Source: Duganella sp. Root1480D1 (lineage in GTDB: Bacteria; Pseudomonadota; Gammaproteobacteria; Burkholderiales; Burkholderiaceae_D). From it: a stretch of DNA of 64,000 bases. A model generated the notes under the pieces. It ran no database searches. It was not told the origin of the DNA and saw only the letters and a list, made by a program, of their open reading frames with translations. The stretch is from the NCBI RefSeq assembly GCF_001427305.1, contig NZ_LMFZ01000012.1:124001-188000 (forward strand), written 5' to 3'. Made by a program: the position numbers and the translations under genes. Of the stretch, positions 40,345 through 49,515 are shown piece after piece; the stretch's first letter is position 1; each line of letters begins with the position of its first letter.

Positions 40345-42716
40345 AGCAGGCGCAAGCCATACAGGCCGCCGGCCAGCGAGCCGGCATGCGCGACGAACTT
40401 CACTTCCAACTTGCCGTCGGGCGCTGAACCGGCCGGCAACGGAAGGTCCAGGGCATAGAATGCCTCTCCCCTGCGTTCAATGGTGACCTCCTGCAGTAGG
40501 CGGCCGTTCAGCAATACGTCAAACGTGCGGCCTGCATCGCCGGATGCAAACGTCAGGCGCAACGTGCGGGCGACACCTTCGCGGTCTTTCAACTGGTAGC
40601 TGAACCACCCGCTGGCATGGCGCCAGTGCCGCGTGCCGTTCAGGCCCGCATCGGCCCCCTCGCCTTTGAACAAATGATCCGACTCGGGCTGCTGCTCGCC
40701 AGGCGCCACCTGGTCGACGGTGCGCGCGTCCAGCGCCAGGCGCTCGGCTTCGGCGGCTGCGGCCTTGGACCGCATTTCCGCCAGGCCGGCCGGCGTGGCC
40801 TGCTGCCAATAGATCATGTAGCGCGAATCGTGCAGGCGGAAGAAGGGAATGAAGCGTACTGAATTCGCGCCCGGCCCCTGCACCAGTCCCGGCGCCGTGA
40901 AGGTCAGCGGCTGTCCCGGCACCGGCTTGAACCTGTCGAGGAAGTCCTTGCTGTCGCTGACAAACACCGGCGCCGCCTCCTGCGGGCAGACTTGGCCCTG
41001 AGCGATATGGCCCATGCGCGAAGCGTCGGCCATGAGGTCCAGGCGCTCGCCGGGGAATGGCGCAGTCTTCGCCGCCAGCACGATAGGACCGTGCAGCACG
41101 GCGTAATAATTCGACTTGTCGGGCATCTGCTCAAGCGTGGTGCGCATCGGCAGGCGCACGTCGACAGTGTCTCCTTTTCGCCACTCTCGCGCCAGTTCCA
41201 CGTAGCCGCCTGGTGCCGCATGCACCGCCACGGCCTTGCCGTTCACGCGCACCGCCAGCGCGCCTTTGGCCACCCAGCCCGGATAGCGAATCTTCAGCGT
41301 GAACCTGCCGCCGCTGTCGATCGCCAGCCGGGTGCTGGCCTGGTCCGGGAAGCGGTTCGATTGGGTCAGCACAACGCCTTTTTCGCGCCATGCGAGCCGG
41401 GAAGGGATGAACAGGTTGACCAGCAGGGCGTCGCCATCGCGGGCGTAGATGAACTCACCATATTTGGCGTGGCTCTCGATGCCCGAGCCCACGCAGCACC
41501 ACATGCCCTTGTCCACTTCCGAATAAACCCGGTAGTGGTTGGGCCGCATCGGCGTGAAGTAGACGAAGCCGCCGCTTTCAGGACGCTGCGAAGACAGGAT
41601 ATGGTTGTACAACGCGCGCTCGTAATAGTCGCCGTATGCCGCGCTCGGATCGCGCTGGAACAGCAGCTCGGTGAGCTTGAGCATATTGTAGGTATTGCAG
41701 GTTTCCGGCCCCTCCACCTCGCTGCTCATCGAGGAGAAGTCCTTGTCGTCGTGGAAGTGCTCCTTGACGCTGTTGCCGCCAATGGCGACAGTGCGGTGGT
41801 CGTGCACTGTGCGCCAGAAGAAGCTGGCGGCCGCGTACCATTGCCGCTCGCCGCTCAGTTCCGCGATGCGCTCGAAGCCGATCACCTTCGGTATCTGGGT
41901 GTTGGCATGAAGGCCGGTCAGCTCGTCGCGGCCAGCTGCCAGCGGCTGCAGGATGGCCTGGTGCGAAAAGCGTTTGGCTGCCGTGAGGTAGCGCTGGTCG
42001 CCGGCCAGCTGGTAGACGTCGGCCAGCACTTCGTTCATGCCGCCATGCTCTGCGCGCAGCATGGCCTGCATTTGCTCGTCGCTCAGGGCACTGGTCATGG
42101 TAACCGTCCAGCCGGCGAACTTCACCAGCATCTGCCGGGCTTCCTCATTGCCCGCGTAGCGCCAGGCGTCGCGCAGGCCGGCAGCGATCTTGTGCAGGTT
42201 GTACCAGGGGACCCATTTGCCGTTGACCGAGAAATTATCGGCCTGTAGCTGGCCCCTGGAGATGTCGTTCCAGGCCTCGCGGCCGCCAGGGATGCCGCCG
42301 AGGTAGCCATCCGGCGCTTGCGCCTTTTTCAGCTCCTGCACGAAGTAGTCGAGGCGTTCTCGCACCGTGCCATCGCCGGTCGCAGCCCACATCAGCGACA
42401 GGGCCGAGAGGTAGTGGCCGCCCATGTGGCCATCGAGACCGCTGGATTCCCAGTTGCCGTAGGATGGTTTCGGCGACGGCAGACCGGCCTCGCGGCGAAA
42501 TGGCGCCAGCAGGCGGTCGGCATCAAGCTCCAGCAGGTAGCGGCGGTTTGTTTCCTGGGCTTGCAGGAAAGGGCTGGGCAGGAGGCGAACGTCCTGCAGG
42601 GGGAATAATTCGGCGGCATTCGCCGCACCTGGCGCGAATGCTGCTGCGCTTGCGCCGACCGCCAGCAACGCGGCAAGGCCGCACCGCAACGTTCCGGCAA
42701 GCGAGAGCGCGCTCAT
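40338..42716 (-). CDS. GH127 beta-L-arabinofuranosidase, secreted
   Basis: This 792-residue protein has a signal peptide (about 1-36) and an (alpha/alpha)6 barrel of the GH127/DUF1680 family. The zinc-cysteine site is complete: Glu338 and Cys340 in E-G-P-E-T-C-N-T, and Cys407-Cys408 in G-M-W-C-C-V-G-S-G. This matches the Glu-Cys3 site of bifidobacterial HypBA1, where a cysteine is the nucleophile. It releases terminal beta-linked L-arabinofuranose, as found in some plant glycoproteins and pectins. It is the last gene of the nine-gene catabolic operon and overlaps the previous gene by 4 nt. Confidence 0.93.
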   Translation of the reverse strand: MSALSLAGTLRCGLAALLAVGASAAAFAPGAANAAELFPLQDVRLLPSPFLQAQETNRRYLLELDADRLLAPFRREAGLPSPKPSYGNWESSGLDGHMGGHYLSALSLMWAATGDGTVRERLDYFVQELKKAQAPDGYLGGIPGGREAWNDISRGQLQADNFSVNGKWVPWYNLHKIAAGLRDAWRYAGNEEARQMLVKFAGWTVTMTSALSDEQMQAMLRAEHGGMNEVLADVYQLAGDQRYLTAAKRFSHQAILQPLAAGRDELTGLHANTQIPKVIGFERIAELSGERQWYAAASFFWRTVHDHRTVAIGGNSVKEHFHDDKDFSSMSSEVEGPETCNTYNMLKLTELLFQRDPSAAYGDYYERALYNHILSSQRPESGGFVYFTPMRPNHYRVYSEVDKGMWCCVGSGIESHAKYGEFIYARDGDALLVNLFIPSRLAWREKGVVLTQSNRFPDQASTRLAIDSGGRFTLKIRYPGWVAKGALAVRVNGKAVAVHAAPGGYVELAREWRKGDTVDVRLPMRTTLEQMPDKSNYYAVLHGPIVLAAKTAPFPGERLDLMADASRMGHIAQGQVCPQEAAPVFVSDSKDFLDRFKPVPGQPLTFTAPGLVQGPGANSVRFIPFFRLHDSRYMIYWQQATPAGLAEMRSKAAAAEAERLALDARTVDQVAPGEQQPESDHLFKGEGADAGLNGTRHWRHASGWFSYQLKDREGVARTLRLTFASGDAGRTFDVLLNGRLLQEVTIERRGEAFYALDLPLPAGSAPDGKLEVKFVAHAGSLAGGLYGLRLLR

Positions 42717-43723
42717 TTCTGCACGCTTTGATAGCTGTCCAGGTCCGCCGCGTCGACCACCGGCCAGCCGGCGCTGTCCCAACGCATGTCCATGACCTTC
42801 AGTTTCTGCAGGTATTTGTCTGCAGTCTCGTAGGCATGCAGCACCATCACGTCCCTGCCGTCGAAGGTATAGGCACTATTGTGGCCGAGCGCCTTCCACT
42901 TTGCATTGCCTTGCACCACCAGCGAGCCGCCGCCAAGCGCCATGTCCTTGCCGTCCTTGTCGAGATATGGTCCGGTGACCGAGCGCGAACGGCCGACGAC
43001 AACGTGATAGGTGCTCTTCTCCTTCTGGCAACACAGACCCCATGAGGCGAACAGGTAGTACCAGCCATTCTTACGGAAGATGAAGGGCGCCTCGATCTCC
43101 GCCGGGCCACCGCTGTCGTCCTTCACGAAGGCCGGGCGCTCGCGGGCCGCGATGGTACGCCAGACCTGCGGTTCGGCCGGACGCGTCCAGGCCTCGTTCA
43201 GCTTGACCAGCTTGATGCCGCCCCAGAACGAGCCGAACGCCATCCAGCCGGTGCCCTTTTCGTCTTCCACGACATTCGAATCAATAGCATTCCAGATGTC
43301 GCGGCCCGGCACCGACTGCACTACGATGCCCTGGTCTTCCCATTTGTAGTCGGGCGAACGCGGGTCCAGCGTCTTGTTGACCGTCACGCCGATCGCCGAC
43401 GTGTTCTTGCCGAATGCCGAAACGGAGTAGTACAGCAGGTATTTGCCGTTGTGATGCTGGATGTCGGGCGCCCACACATGGTCATCAAAGCCCGGCGCCG
43501 CCTTGGCGGCAGCGGCGGGGTGACCGGGGAAGATACGGCCTTCCGGCCGCCAGACCCGCATATCCTTCGAGCTGTAGAAGCTGATGCCCGGCCCGGTCGA
43601 ATACAGGTAATAGGTATCGCCCTGCTTCGCCATCACCGGGTCATGCACGCTCACCTGGCTCCCTTGCGCCAATTGCGCCAACTGCGCCAGCAGCAAGCCG
43701 GCGCCCAAGATCCACTTCCTCAT
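42713..43723 (-). CDS. Secreted GH43 endo-arabinanase-like enzyme
   Basis: This 336-residue propeller enzyme has a signal peptide and GH43 carboxylates Asp28 (V-S-V-H-D-P base), Asp148 (N-A-I-D-S-N) and Glu211 (E-I-E-A-P-F-I-F acid). The segments H-D-P-V, V-W-A-P-D-I and F-G-S-F-W-G-G-I-K are hallmarks of endo-1,5-alpha-L-arabinanases. It probably cuts the arabinan backbone in the periplasm or outside. The start at 43723 is 2 nt after the previous stop. It overlaps the GH127 gene by 4 nt. Confidence 0.9.
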   Translation of the reverse strand: MRKWILGAGLLLAQLAQLAQGSQVSVHDPVMAKQGDTYYLYSTGPGISFYSSKDMRVWRPEGRIFPGHPAAAAKAAPGFDDHVWAPDIQHHNGKYLLYYSVSAFGKNTSAIGVTVNKTLDPRSPDYKWEDQGIVVQSVPGRDIWNAIDSNVVEDEKGTGWMAFGSFWGGIKLVKLNEAWTRPAEPQVWRTIAARERPAFVKDDSGGPAEIEAPFIFRKNGWYYLFASWGLCCQKEKSTYHVVVGRSRSVTGPYLDKDGKDMALGGGSLVVQGNAKWKALGHNSAYTFDGRDVMVLHAYETADKYLQKLKVMDMRWDSAGWPVVDAADLDSYQSVQK

Positions 43724-43725
43724 TT

Positions 43726-45267
43726 TCAGTTCCCCGTCCTCGCGCCCCAGAGCGAAACGCCGGCTTTCGACTGCGCGGTGAAGGTCACCACGAAGGCGTT
43801 GGCATTGGTATTCCACTGGCGCGACAAAACACCATTGTAGGTCGTACCGTCGGACAGCACGATGCTGACCTTGTTGCCGCCTTGATGGGTCCAGGTTCCG
43901 GCCAGCGCACCGCCCACGGCGCCACCGGCAGCCAGGGTAAGGACCTGCGATTGCTTGACGACCGCCGAAATATCCTTGCCGTGGTTGATCGCCTTGTAGG
44001 TGCCCGCAACATCGGCCGCCGTTACTTCTGCCGACAAGGCGGTGGCGTTCTTCGACAGCGGCGCATAGCGGAACGGCGCAACGACCAGCCAGCCATCGGC
44101 ATTGATGAACATTTCATGCACGCGCACCTCATGCGCCTCGCCCTGGCCCGGGAAGCGGGTATGGAAGACCAGGAAGTACTTGCCTGCAGCCGCATCGTAG
44201 TAGGCCGAGTTATGGCCAGGCGACACGTAGCCCAGCGCAGTGCCGCTCTCGCCGCTCGTCAGCGCGTACTGGTGGTTGCCCATCAGCTTCTGGCCGTGCG
44301 GGGCGATGGTGGCGTCGTCGAACAGCGGCAGCGCGGGGTTGGCCATGACGGTCGCCATGTCGGTGCCGGCGGCATCCACGTAAGGCCCGTCCGGGTTCAG
44401 GGAACGCGCCAGGCGGATGTTATAGCCGCCGTTGGCATCCAGGCCGCCGAACGACACGAACAGGTAGTAGTACTTGCTGTCGGGGCTATACAGGATATAA
44501 GCGCCTTCGATGCGCGCATGGTTGCCCCCCATCAGGTGCTTGCCGTAGCCCTGCCCCGGTTTCTGCAGGCCGGTCGCCGGATCCATCTCCATGATGAAGA
44601 TGCCGCCCGAATAGGAGCCGTACACCATCCACAACTTGCCGCTGTTGTCGCGGAAGACGTTCGGGTCGACCACGTTCGGATGTCTGGTGGCGTCATAGAC
44701 CGTGCCGTCAGGGCTGATCTCGCCCCACATGCCCGACTTCAGCAAGAGCTGCTTGTTGACGTATGGGCCATCCACCTTGTCTGCCACCGCCACGCCAAGG
44801 GCGGAGCGCGGCGAATCGCCTTTGCAAGCGCAGTAGTACATGTAGTACTTGCCGTCATCCAGCCTGGCGACATCGGGTGCCCACAAGGTATCCGTCTGCG
44901 CCCAGGTCAAGGCCTCGGACAAGGCAACGGTGACGTTGTTGAACAGCGGGTTGCTGGCATTGACGCCATCGGCTATCTTGGTCCAGTTCATCCAGTCGGT
45001 GGTTTTGGCCGCCGCCAGGTGGGACCCGAACACATAGTAAGTATCGGCCGATTTGATCACCGACGGGTCATGCACCGATACGTTGGTGAAGGCGACCGTG
45101 GTGGTGGGCGGCACCACCGGCGGGGTGACCGGCGGAGTAACGACAGGCGCCGACGTGGTAGACGACCCGCCGCCACCGCCGCCGCCGCAACCACCGACCG
45201 TTGCCAGCACCGCGCCAGCTGCCGCAGAACGCAGCAGAACACGGCGTTGCACGGAGATATTTTCCAT
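43726..45267 (-). CDS. GH43 endo-arabinanase, surface lipoprotein with C-terminal beta domain
   Basis: This 513-residue protein has a lipoprotein signal with possible twin arginine (Q-R-R-V-L-L-R) and lipobox Cys27, then a Gly and Pro/Thr/Val linker. The GH43 catalytic domain (about 62-405) has Asp67, Asp201 and Glu254. A small lipocalin-like C-terminal domain (about 420-510) is known from endo-arabinanases. The linker and lipidation suggest it is displayed at the outer membrane to attack polymeric arabinan first. It is 1 nt from the GH51 gene in the same operon. Confidence 0.9.
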   Translation of the reverse strand: MENISVQRRVLLRSAAAGAVLATVGGCGGGGGGGSSTTSAPVVTPPVTPPVVPPTTTVAFTNVSVHDPSVIKSADTYYVFGSHLAAAKTTDWMNWTKIADGVNASNPLFNNVTVALSEALTWAQTDTLWAPDVARLDDGKYYMYYCACKGDSPRSALGVAVADKVDGPYVNKQLLLKSGMWGEISPDGTVYDATRHPNVVDPNVFRDNSGKLWMVYGSYSGGIFIMEMDPATGLQKPGQGYGKHLMGGNHARIEGAYILYSPDSKYYYLFVSFGGLDANGGYNIRLARSLNPDGPYVDAAGTDMATVMANPALPLFDDATIAPHGQKLMGNHQYALTSGESGTALGYVSPGHNSAYYDAAAGKYFLVFHTRFPGQGEAHEVRVHEMFINADGWLVVAPFRYAPLSKNATALSAEVTAADVAGTYKAINHGKDISAVVKQSQVLTLAAGGAVGGALAGTWTHQGGNKVSIVLSDGTTYNGVLSRQWNTNANAFVVTFTAQSKAGVSLWGARTGN

Positions 45268-45268
45268 C

Positions 45269-46798
45269 TCAGTCCCCGATTGCCACGACAACAACCGACT
45301 TGGCAGGCATCTTCACGGTCAGCTTGCCACCGTTCGACTGAACTGCGATCGGCACTGGTTTAACGGCATCCGGCTTGGCGAAGGTATTGTGCGCATCCAT
45401 TTCATTTGCGGTCAACACGCGCGCACTTGCCTTGCCACCCGCTACACCTGCAATGCTCACTTCTTCCGCATCGCCCGGGTTGGTATTCACCAGCGCCACG
45501 TACACCTTGCCATCCTTGCCGCGAGCAGCCGAAGCGCTCACCTGCGGGATGCTCTTGTCGCCGGAACCATACTTGCGGTTACCTTCCAGCGACAGCGGCA
45601 ACGTGGTCGCTCCCTGGAACGGCACGTACATTTCGTAGGCATGGTAGGTCGGGGTCAGCAGCATCTTCTCGTTGTCCGTCAACACCATGGCTTGCAGCAC
45701 ATTGACCATCTGAGCGATGTTCGTCATGCGCACGCGGTCGGCGTGATCGTGGAAGATGTTGAAGTTCAGCGCTGCCACCACGGCATCGCGCAGGGTGTTC
45801 TGCTGGTACAGGAAGCCTGCGTTGGTACCCTTCTCCACGTCATACCAGGTGCCCCATTCGTCGACGTAGAAGCCCAGTTTCTTCTCCGGGTCGTTCTTGT
45901 CCAGGATCGCGACGTTGTTGCGGATATGGTCTTCCATGCGCATTGTCGCTTGCAGGGTCGAGAACCATTCATTGGCCGGGAAGCCGGTCGCGGCGCCCTT
46001 CACTTCCCACTTGCCGGTCGGGATGGTGTAGTAGTGGAAGCTGATACCGTCCGTCATGTTCTTGGCCGACTTGCTCAATTCATCGGTCCAGGTGGTGTCG
46101 TTGTCGTTGCCGCCGCTGGCGACGAACTTCGGACGGCCTGCCGGCGGCGTCTTGAGGAAAGTGGCGCTCTGGCGGTACAGGTTCGAGTAGTACTCCGGCT
46201 TCATATTGCCGCCGCAGCCCCAGGCTTCATTGCCGACGGCGAAATAGGCTACCTTGAACGGCTTGTCGCGGCCATTCTTGCGGCGCAATTCAGGCAGGGT
46301 GGACTTGTTATCGGAGGTCATGTATTCCAGCCACTCCGCCATTTCCTGCGGCGAACCGGTGCCCAGGTTGCCGTTTACGTAGGCGTCCGCGCCCAGTTGT
46401 TCGACCAGGTCGAAGAATTCATGGGTGCCGACCGCATTGTCTTCGTCCACGCCGCCCCACATGGTGTTGATCTTCACCGGGCGTTTGTTGCGCGGACCGA
46501 TGCCTTCGCGCCAGTGATATTCGTCGGCGAAGCAGCCGCCCGGCCAACGCACCAGCGGCACGTGCAGCTTTTTCAGCGCGCCGATCACGTCGTTACGCCA
46601 GCCGCGCGTATTCGGAATCCTTGATTTCGGGCCCACCCACATGCCGCCGTAAATGCCGGTGCCAAGGTGTTCGGCGAACTGGCCGTAGACGTCCTTGTTG
46701 ATGACCGGGCCAGGCTTGGCGGTATCGATGTTTACTGTGGTGGCAGCTTGTGCAAGGCCTGCGCTGAGCAGGGCCAAAGCGATCAACGTCTTCTTCAT
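45269..46798 (-). CDS. GH51 alpha-L-arabinofuranosidase, secreted
   Basis: This 509-residue protein has a signal peptide (A-L-L-S-A-G-L-A-Q-A), a TIM barrel and a C-terminal beta domain. The GH51 acid/base Glu191 is in V-G-N-E-A-W-G and the nucleophile Glu314 in Y-V-D-E-W-G-T-W. It removes alpha-L-arabinofuranose from arabinan and arabinoxylan oligosaccharides with retention. Most GH51 enzymes are cytoplasmic; the clear signal peptide here points to the periplasm. The ATG at 46798 is preferred because it begins that signal. It follows the GH97 gene by 13 nt. Confidence 0.94.
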   Translation of the reverse strand: MKKTLIALALLSAGLAQAATTVNIDTAKPGPVINKDVYGQFAEHLGTGIYGGMWVGPKSRIPNTRGWRNDVIGALKKLHVPLVRWPGGCFADEYHWREGIGPRNKRPVKINTMWGGVDEDNAVGTHEFFDLVEQLGADAYVNGNLGTGSPQEMAEWLEYMTSDNKSTLPELRRKNGRDKPFKVAYFAVGNEAWGCGGNMKPEYYSNLYRQSATFLKTPPAGRPKFVASGGNDNDTTWTDELSKSAKNMTDGISFHYYTIPTGKWEVKGAATGFPANEWFSTLQATMRMEDHIRNNVAILDKNDPEKKLGFYVDEWGTWYDVEKGTNAGFLYQQNTLRDAVVAALNFNIFHDHADRVRMTNIAQMVNVLQAMVLTDNEKMLLTPTYHAYEMYVPFQGATTLPLSLEGNRKYGSGDKSIPQVSASAARGKDGKVYVALVNTNPGDAEEVSIAGVAGGKASARVLTANEMDAHNTFAKPDAVKPVPIAVQSNGGKLTVKMPAKSVVVVAIGD

Positions 46799-46811
46799 AG
46801 CATCTCCTTGA

Positions 46812-48698
46812 TTATTGTTTGAATACCGCAACGAAGCCGCCGTGTGGCTGCATCGTGATTTTCTGCTTGCCGGCGACGGTGGGCCGCTGGCTGAATTCGC
46901 GCTCGCCGGCGCCATCGGTCACCAGGGTGCCTGCGCCAAGGTCGACCGACGCTTCCTGCGCGCTGTCCTGCGCGTTGAAACCGGCCACGTACCAGGTGTC
47001 GCCGGCGCGGCGCGCCAGCACCAGGTAGCGCGCCGGTACGCCATCGACAAAGCGTACATCGTCCCAACTGCGCGGCAATTCGCGCAGCAGGTCCTGCACA
47101 TATGCCGGCGCAGTCGCCATGCCTTCGGGGATTTCAGCGAAGTGCTGGATGCCGGAAGTGAACAGCACCGCCTCCGCCAGTTCGAAGCCATTGCGTGTGG
47201 CGCGCTTGATCTTGGGAATGTCACCGAAAGCCATTGGCGTAAAGTCCATCGGGTCGAACAGGTTGCGCGCGAACGGCACCATGGCGGCATGCGTGGCAAC
47301 TTTGTCCTGCCAGCCCTGCTCGAACGTGGAAAACTCGAAGCCGCGCACCGCTTCCGCCGTCATCAGGTTGGGATAGGTGCGGCTCCAGCCGCGCGGCAAC
47401 GTGGCGCCATGGAAGTTGACCAGCAAGCCCGCTTCGGCTGCGTCCTTCAGGATGTCGATGTAATAGGCAATGAAGGATTGGCCATCGCCGCCAAAGAAGT
47501 CGATTTTCACTCCCTTGATGCCCATCTCACGCAAGCGTGCAAATTCTGCACGGCGCGCATCATGCGTCAGCAACTTGCCCTTGGGCGAGTATTCGGTCTT
47601 GTTCCAGCTCCCTGAGGAGTTATACCAGGCCAGCAGGCCGATACCCTTCCCTGTCGCGTACTGCGCCAGTTCGCGCATGCGCTCGTAGCCGATCTTGCGG
47701 TCCCAGTCCGCATCGACCAGGGTGTAATCCCAATGCATCTGTACCGCGTAATCGATGAACTTCTTCTGTACGTCGAAGACGGTGGCATCGTCCTTCATGA
47801 TTGCCCAGCTCCATGACGCATGTCCCGGCTTCACCAGCGCCGGGTCGAACGGGATTGCGGGTGCGGCCAGGTCGGTGCCGAGCGAGGACTGCATCACGGT
47901 GGCCAGCGGGCCAAGCGCCAGCACGCGCCATGGCGAACGGGCGCCATTGCCCATCAGCGCACCACCGGGGAATGCTTCCGGAGCAGTCGGGCCGCCGATA
48001 CGGTATTCGCCACCCGGCGACTTCGCCTGCAGGCGCGAGGCGTGCCAGCTACCGTCCATGCCCGCTTCGGTCAGCGCGACCCAGTTGTCGCCGCTGCGGA
48101 ACAGCGCCGGGAACACCCAGCCGCTGGGCAGCGGTGATGGCGTGCCGACTGCAATGTCTGCCTGGTAGTACTCTTCGTAGGATGGATTGGTGTTGGCCCA
48201 GCCGGTCTGTGCGACCGACATCGGCTGCAGCCAGGCCCGTGCCGCGCTCGGGAAGGCGAAGCTGGTGGCTTCGCTGCGCACGGTCCCGCCGGCGGTTTCA
48301 TAGCGGAAGGCCACACCGTCGTTGGAGACGCGGAAAACGATATCGAGCTTGCGGCCCTGCTTGTCGCGCAAGGCGAAGCGACGTTCGCTGGCTTCGTAGT
48401 GGTTGTTGCGGCGCTTGCCGGTGGCCAGCGTGTAGTCGTCGGCGACGCGTTGCGTTTCTCCGGCCGACAACAGGCGCAGGCCGCGCGTCAGGTCGGCAGA
48501 CTGCAGGCGCAGGCCAAGATGGGATGTGAGCAGCACGGGCTGTCCTGCGCGAGCGACCGCATAGGTCGGCTCGCCGCGCGGTGAAAGCTCGAACTGCACC
48601 TTTACCTGCTTGTCCGGGCTGGTGATGTCGTGCGCGAATGCGCACGCCTGGCCAGCCACCAGCAGCGCAGGAATTGTCAATACCTGGGCAAGCTTCAT
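46812..48698 (-). CDS. GH97 glycosidase, retaining type (beta-L-arabinopyranosidase or alpha-galactosidase)
   Basis: This 628-residue protein has a signal peptide and the three-domain GH97 architecture (N-terminal beta-sandwich, TIM barrel, C-terminal sheet). The barrel has an Asp nucleophile, Asp400 in G-V-K-I-D-F-F-G-G-D, and a likely acid/base Glu449 in M-T-A-E-A-V-R-G. An Asp here marks the retaining branch (BtGH97b-like), not the inverting SusB branch. Retaining members are alpha-galactosidases and beta-L-arabinopyranosidases, which differ only at C5. In this locus the arabinopyranosidase role is attractive but unproven. Confidence 0.9.
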   Translation of the reverse strand: MKLAQVLTIPALLVAGQACAFAHDITSPDKQVKVQFELSPRGEPTYAVARAGQPVLLTSHLGLRLQSADLTRGLRLLSAGETQRVADDYTLATGKRRNNHYEASERRFALRDKQGRKLDIVFRVSNDGVAFRYETAGGTVRSEATSFAFPSAARAWLQPMSVAQTGWANTNPSYEEYYQADIAVGTPSPLPSGWVFPALFRSGDNWVALTEAGMDGSWHASRLQAKSPGGEYRIGGPTAPEAFPGGALMGNGARSPWRVLALGPLATVMQSSLGTDLAAPAIPFDPALVKPGHASWSWAIMKDDATVFDVQKKFIDYAVQMHWDYTLVDADWDRKIGYERMRELAQYATGKGIGLLAWYNSSGSWNKTEYSPKGKLLTHDARRAEFARLREMGIKGVKIDFFGGDGQSFIAYYIDILKDAAEAGLLVNFHGATLPRGWSRTYPNLMTAEAVRGFEFSTFEQGWQDKVATHAAMVPFARNLFDPMDFTPMAFGDIPKIKRATRNGFELAEAVLFTSGIQHFAEIPEGMATAPAYVQDLLRELPRSWDDVRFVDGVPARYLVLARRAGDTWYVAGFNAQDSAQEASVDLGAGTLVTDGAGEREFSQRPTVAGKQKITMQPHGGFVAVFKQ

Positions 48699-48714
48699 CG
48701 TGGTGGCGCCCCTC

Positions 48715-49482
48715 TTAAACCCAGCCTGCGTCGACGATGAAATCCTGCGCGGTGCACATGGCGCTGTCGTCCGCGCCCAGGAACAGGCACATGGCAGCGA
48801 TATGCTCAGGCAGCAGCTTGCCCGGCAGGCACTGGTTGCGGGCGATTTCCTCTTCCGCAGCCTGGTCGACCCACAGGTCCACCTGGCGCTGGGTCATGAC
48901 CCAGCCTGGCGTAACGGTGTTGACGCGCACATTGTGCTTGCCCAGGTCGCGCGCCATGCCGCGCGTCAGGCCATGCGAGGCGGCTTTGGCAGTGGCGTAG
49001 ACGGGATAGCCGCCGCCCTTGGCATGCCAGGAGATCGAGCTGATATTGATGATGGAGCCGCCGCCTTTTTTCTTCATGCCCGGCAGGACCGCCTGGCAGG
49101 TGAAGAACAGCGGGCGCTGGTTGATGGCGATGCGCATGTCCCAGTATTCCGGAGTCACGTCTTCGACACTATGGCGCTGGTCATTGGCGGCGTTGTTGAC
49201 CAGGACGTCGAAGTCGCCCAGTTCCGCAGCCAACTCCTTCATCGTGCGCTGCAGCGCAGGAATGTCGGTAATGTCGCAGGCACGGAACTGCGGGCGCGGC
49301 GCACCGCCCGCCGCGACCGATTCGCACAGGACGGCACTGGCCTCGGCCGCGATATCGACAAACGCCACCACGGCGCCCTGCTGCGCAAAGGCAGCAACGA
49401 TGCTGGCGCCGATGCCGGTACCGCCACCGGTGATGAATACCCGTTTTCCCTTTAGGCTGGGGTAATTGGCTGTTGGTGTCAT
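48715..49482 (-). CDS. Pentose 1-dehydrogenase, SDR family (XylB-like), probable L-arabinose dehydrogenase
   Basis: This 255-residue SDR has the cofactor loop T-G-G-G-T-G-I-G (18-25), N-N-A-A-N-D near 96-101 and catalytic Ser148/149, Tyr162 and Lys166. Segments such as Y-P-S-L-K-G-K-R-V, G-M-K-K-K-G-G-G-S-I-I-N and the S-I-S-W-H piece closely recall the Caulobacter D-xylose 1-dehydrogenase XylB, which also accepts L-arabinose. In this operon it most likely oxidises L-arabinose to the lactone with NAD. It lies between the GH97 and semialdehyde dehydrogenase genes; GGAG is 6 nt before the ATG. Confidence 0.9.
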   Translation of the reverse strand: MTPTANYPSLKGKRVFITGGGTGIGASIVAAFAQQGAVVAFVDIAAEASAVLCESVAAGGAPRPQFRACDITDIPALQRTMKELAAELGDFDVLVNNAANDQRHSVEDVTPEYWDMRIAINQRPLFFTCQAVLPGMKKKGGGSIINISSISWHAKGGGYPVYATAKAASHGLTRGMARDLGKHNVRVNTVTPGWVMTQRQVDLWVDQAAEEEIARNQCLPGKLLPEHIAAMCLFLGADDSAMCTAQDFIVDAGWV

Positions 49483-49515
49483 TCTGTCTCCGTGTTTTTT
49501 TTGACTTTTGCTGTT